Source: DASQDN01 sp035630195 (lineage in GTDB: Bacteria > Acidobacteriota > Terriglobia > Bryobacterales > Bryobacteraceae). Taken from it: a stretch of DNA of 8,655 bases. Below the pieces are notes generated by a model. That model had not been told where the DNA came from and searched no databases. It worked only from the letters and a program-made list of their open reading frames with translations. Shown in pieces: positions 6,738-8,655 of this stretch. Positions within the stretch are counted from its first letter, which is position 1, and each line of letters begins with the position of its first letter. A program made the position numbers and the translations under genes. The stretch spans positions 1 through 8,655 of the forward strand of contig DASQLD010000269.1 in NCBI GenBank assembly GCA_035630195.1, given 5' to 3'.

Positions 6738-7739
6738 CTAAAAATCCCGGTTTGTGACGAGGTCTGTCACAGTCGCGAGAGCGCGTTGGTATGGAGATTC
6801 CGGAAATTCATGGATTGCGGTGCGGGCCTTTTCAGAGAACGCTGAGGCGCGCTCGCGGGCGCGATCAATACCGCCACTCCGGTCAAGGGCGTGCAAGACC
6901 GAGTCGAACGAAGCATTTGAATAGCTGCGTTCGTTGATAACGGTCTCAATTGCTGCACGTTCCGAATTATCGCAGCTTTGAAGCGCATAAATCACCGGCA
7001 GTGTCACCTTGCCCTCGCGCAGATCTCCGCCGACGGGCTTGCCGAGGACTTTTTCGCGAGCTGTGAAGTCGAGTACATCGTCGATCAACTGGAACGCCAT
7101 GCCCAAATTCCAGGCGAAATCGCCCAGCTTTTGTTCCTGGCTCTCCGATCCGCCTCCGGCCACGACGCCCAGACGGGCGCAGGCGGAGAACAAACCGGCC
7201 GTCTTGCGGTCGATCAGTTCCATATAGTCGGCCTCGGTGACGTTAATGCGTCCGATTCGCTCGAGCTGGACCAACTCACCCTCTACCATCGACTGAGTCA
7301 ACGCGATTAGGATGTCAAGAACGTGAAAATTGCGTTCTCGCAGCGCAATCTGGAAAGCCTGCATGTAGAGCCAGTCTCCGGCGAGAACACTCGTGTGATT
7401 GCCCCACAATATGTTGGTCGAGGGCTTGCCACGCCGTGTTTCGGCCACATCGATGATATCGTCGTGTACCAACGTGGCCGTGTGAATCATTTCGACTACG
7501 GCGCCAAGATGGATGCAGCTTGGGTTCGTTTCGCCGACGAGCTTTGCGGACAACAATAGCAAAATCGGCCGCAGCCTCTTTCCGCCATTGCCGTTGAGGT
7601 GCTGACTGATCGTGGTTACGACTGTCCCAGAAGCCATTGACTCGAGGGAGATCTCGCGTTCCACTTTGCGAAGATCATCCTGGACTAGATCCAGAATCTC
7701 TTTAGCCGTCAGCGACTGCCCCAGCTTACCGAAACTCAT
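6738..7739 (-). CDS. Long-chain polyprenyl diphosphate synthase
   Basis: This is a trans-prenyltransferase that condenses isopentenyl diphosphate units onto an allylic primer to make a polyprenyl chain, typically the side chain of a respiratory quinone. The 333-residue length and motifs fit the IspB/HepT-type family: GGKRLRP (52-58), the first Asp-rich motif DDIID (93-97), GDWLY (121-125), and the second Asp-rich motif DDVLD (220-224). The residues four and five places before the first motif are Thr89 and Ala88. Such small side chains are usual in enzymes making long products, so a chain of about C35-C45 is likely, but the exact length cannot be read from sequence. ATG 7739 is preceded only by a weak GAG element. 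The gene is co-directional with its neighbours, with gaps of 45 bases before and 52 after. Confidence 0.93.
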   Translation of the reverse strand: MSFGKLGQSLTAKEILDLVQDDLRKVEREISLESMASGTVVTTISQHLNGNGGKRLRPILLLLSAKLVGETNPSCIHLGAVVEMIHTATLVHDDIIDVAETRRGKPSTNILWGNHTSVLAGDWLYMQAFQIALRERNFHVLDILIALTQSMVEGELVQLERIGRINVTEADYMELIDRKTAGLFSACARLGVVAGGGSESQEQKLGDFAWNLGMAFQLIDDVLDFTAREKVLGKPVGGDLREGKVTLPVIYALQSCDNSERAAIETVINERSYSNASFDSVLHALDRSGGIDRARERASAFSEKARTAIHEFPESPYQRALATVTDLVTNRDF

Positions 7740-7752
7740 CCGAAATCTCAGT

Positions 7753-7783
7753 GTAGCAGGACGGGTGTCGCCTGCCCCGCTAC
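7753..7783. repeat. Dyad repeat between peptidase and prenyl synthase genes
   Basis: The 31-base segment begins GTAGC and ends GCTAC. Nested inside, GCAGG (7756-7760) pairs with CCTGC (7771-7775) around a 10-base loop. The two pairings share bases, so the structure would be an imperfect, bulged hairpin. It starts one base after the peptidase stop codon. There is no following T-run on either strand, so it is not a typical intrinsic terminator. A REP-like intergenic repeat or an mRNA-processing or stability element is possible. Confidence 0.5.
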
Positions 7784-7784
7784 G

Positions 7785-8655
7785 TCATTTCAGGATTTCA
7801 TCGATGGTTGCCGCGGCAATTGGGTGATATGCGCTTCTGGCCTTACTGTAGATTGACGTCGCACGGGCTTTTCCCTCAGGCGTTTTGGCGAGTTCCACGT
7901 AAAGGGGCTTAATGTACTTCCTCCGTCCGACCTCCATCAGAAAGCGCTCGAGTCTCGCTTTTACCGGCTGATACCCGTTTCGAATCGACATCAGCAGCCA
8001 CTCGGCTAGTATCTCCGAGTTCTCCGAGTGGGTCAGTGCGAATGCCGCATCAAGCTCAGCAATCCGCTTCGTTTCCAGTTTCTCCGGCAGCGACCTGAGG
8101 AAATGCAGCCACTCCTGTGTAGTCCAGGGTTTGGCTGGGAGCGATGCCGTCGTGAGTTGCCCGCCAATCCACTGTTTCGCCGTAGTTTCCGTCTTGAGCA
8201 GGGCGTCGGATTTCGGTTCCGGAGTATCTTTCGGCAAACCAGGCTGTGTGAGCCATTCGTCGACGTTGATCTTTGCTGCCAGTTCGGGATTCTGATTAAG
8301 CAGATTGTTTTGCAGATAGTTAACGAAATCGCCCGTTACGATACTCTTGAATGCGAATTGGCTGAAATATCCGCGGAGGAACGTGTCGAAGCGATCGCGG
8401 CCGAATATCTCTTCAAGGCGCCGCAGAAACAACATTCCTTTGACGTAAGGAACCTGAGTGAACCCCTCATCCGGGTCGCGTCCCTTAAGATCGACATACA
8501 GAATCTCGTCCTTGTCAGGAAGATCCGTCATCTCGCGGATCAGCTCCCGTTTCCCTATCAAGGCTTCCATTTCCGATCTTTCGATGCCATAGACTTCCTC
8601 TTGAATACGATGTTCGAAGTACACGGTGAATCCTTCGTTGAGCCAGAAATCCCGC
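7785..8655 (-). CDS. M1 family aminopeptidase, LTA4H-like, C-terminal part (cut by window edge)
   Basis: This is the last 289 residues of a zinc aminopeptidase of the M1 family, closest in pattern to leukotriene A4 hydrolase/aminopeptidase B relatives. The open frame continues to the window edge. Its first residues RDFWLNEGFTVYFE contain the NEGFT motif, whose Glu is the third zinc ligand. The HEXXH motif should lie just outside the window. At fragment residues 68-73 VPYVKG carries the transition-state Tyr (Tyr383 in human LTA4H). The position of human Tyr378 is Phe here. The helical C-terminal domain ends in KPLYVELAKTPEG...YHPI, and RRK at 244-246 aligns with the carboxylate-binding Arg563-x-Lys565 of the human enzyme. 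Peptide cleavage from the N-terminus is the likely activity; epoxide hydrolase activity should not be assumed. Any N-terminal secretion signal is out of view. Confidence 0.9.
   Translation of the reverse strand, partial: RDFWLNEGFTVYFEHRIQEEVYGIERSEMEALIGKRELIREMTDLPDKDEILYVDLKGRDPDEGFTQVPYVKGMLFLRRLEEIFGRDRFDTFLRGYFSQFAFKSIVTGDFVNYLQNNLLNQNPELAAKINVDEWLTQPGLPKDTPEPKSDALLKTETTAKQWIGGQLTTASLPAKPWTTQEWLHFLRSLPEKLETKRIAELDAAFALTHSENSEILAEWLLMSIRNGYQPVKARLERFLMEVGRRKYIKPLYVELAKTPEGKARATSIYSKARSAYHPIAAATIDEILK

Overview
The window holds the conserved rpmH-rnpA-yidD-yidC-jag-mnmE run on the + strand. It then meets head-on a minus-strand group of three genes: an M1 aminopeptidase, a polyprenyl diphosphate synthase and a fatty-acid alpha-dioxygenase-like haem peroxidase. 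The organism looks like a Gram-negative, moderately GC-rich bacterium, most likely an acidobacterium. YidC has the large periplasmic domain of Gram-negative bacteria. Its groove sequence, the unusual Jag protein, the type of insertion-sequence integrase and the presence of an alpha-dioxygenase homologue all fit that phylum. This placement comes from remembered family resemblance and was not checked by a search.

Positions 1-377 are the end of an insertion sequence. Its integrase/transposase reads leftward out of the window, and its tip carries two 20-bp direct repeats. Just past the tip, at 388-416, is a good sigma-70-type promoter that drives the ribosome/membrane operon. rpmH (ribosomal protein bL34) and rnpA (RNase P protein) serve translation and tRNA processing. 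yidD and yidC serve membrane-protein insertion. jag encodes a KH/R3H RNA-binding protein, and mnmE modifies wobble uridine in tRNA. The genes are tightly packed: rnpA and yidD overlap by 16 bases, yidD and yidC share one base (TGATG), and mnmE begins with TTG 6 bases after jag. Translation of the distal genes is probably coupled.

The stop codon of mnmE directly abuts the stop codon of the alpha-dioxygenase-like gene on the opposite strand, leaving no intergenic base. In transcription order the minus-strand group is the LTA4H-type M1 aminopeptidase (start beyond the right edge), a long-chain polyprenyl diphosphate synthase (quinone side chain or similar), and the alpha-dioxygenase-like protein. 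The gaps are 45 and 52 bases, so co-transcription is plausible. A dyad repeat lies in the first gap and an AT-rich, promoter-like stretch in the second.

The most interesting items are the bacterial alpha-dioxygenase homologue with its catalytic residues intact, a Jag protein whose KH domain has lost the GXXG loop, and a YidC whose groove arginine is replaced by asparagine. I see no CRISPR array, tRNA, rRNA, prophage or clear riboswitch.
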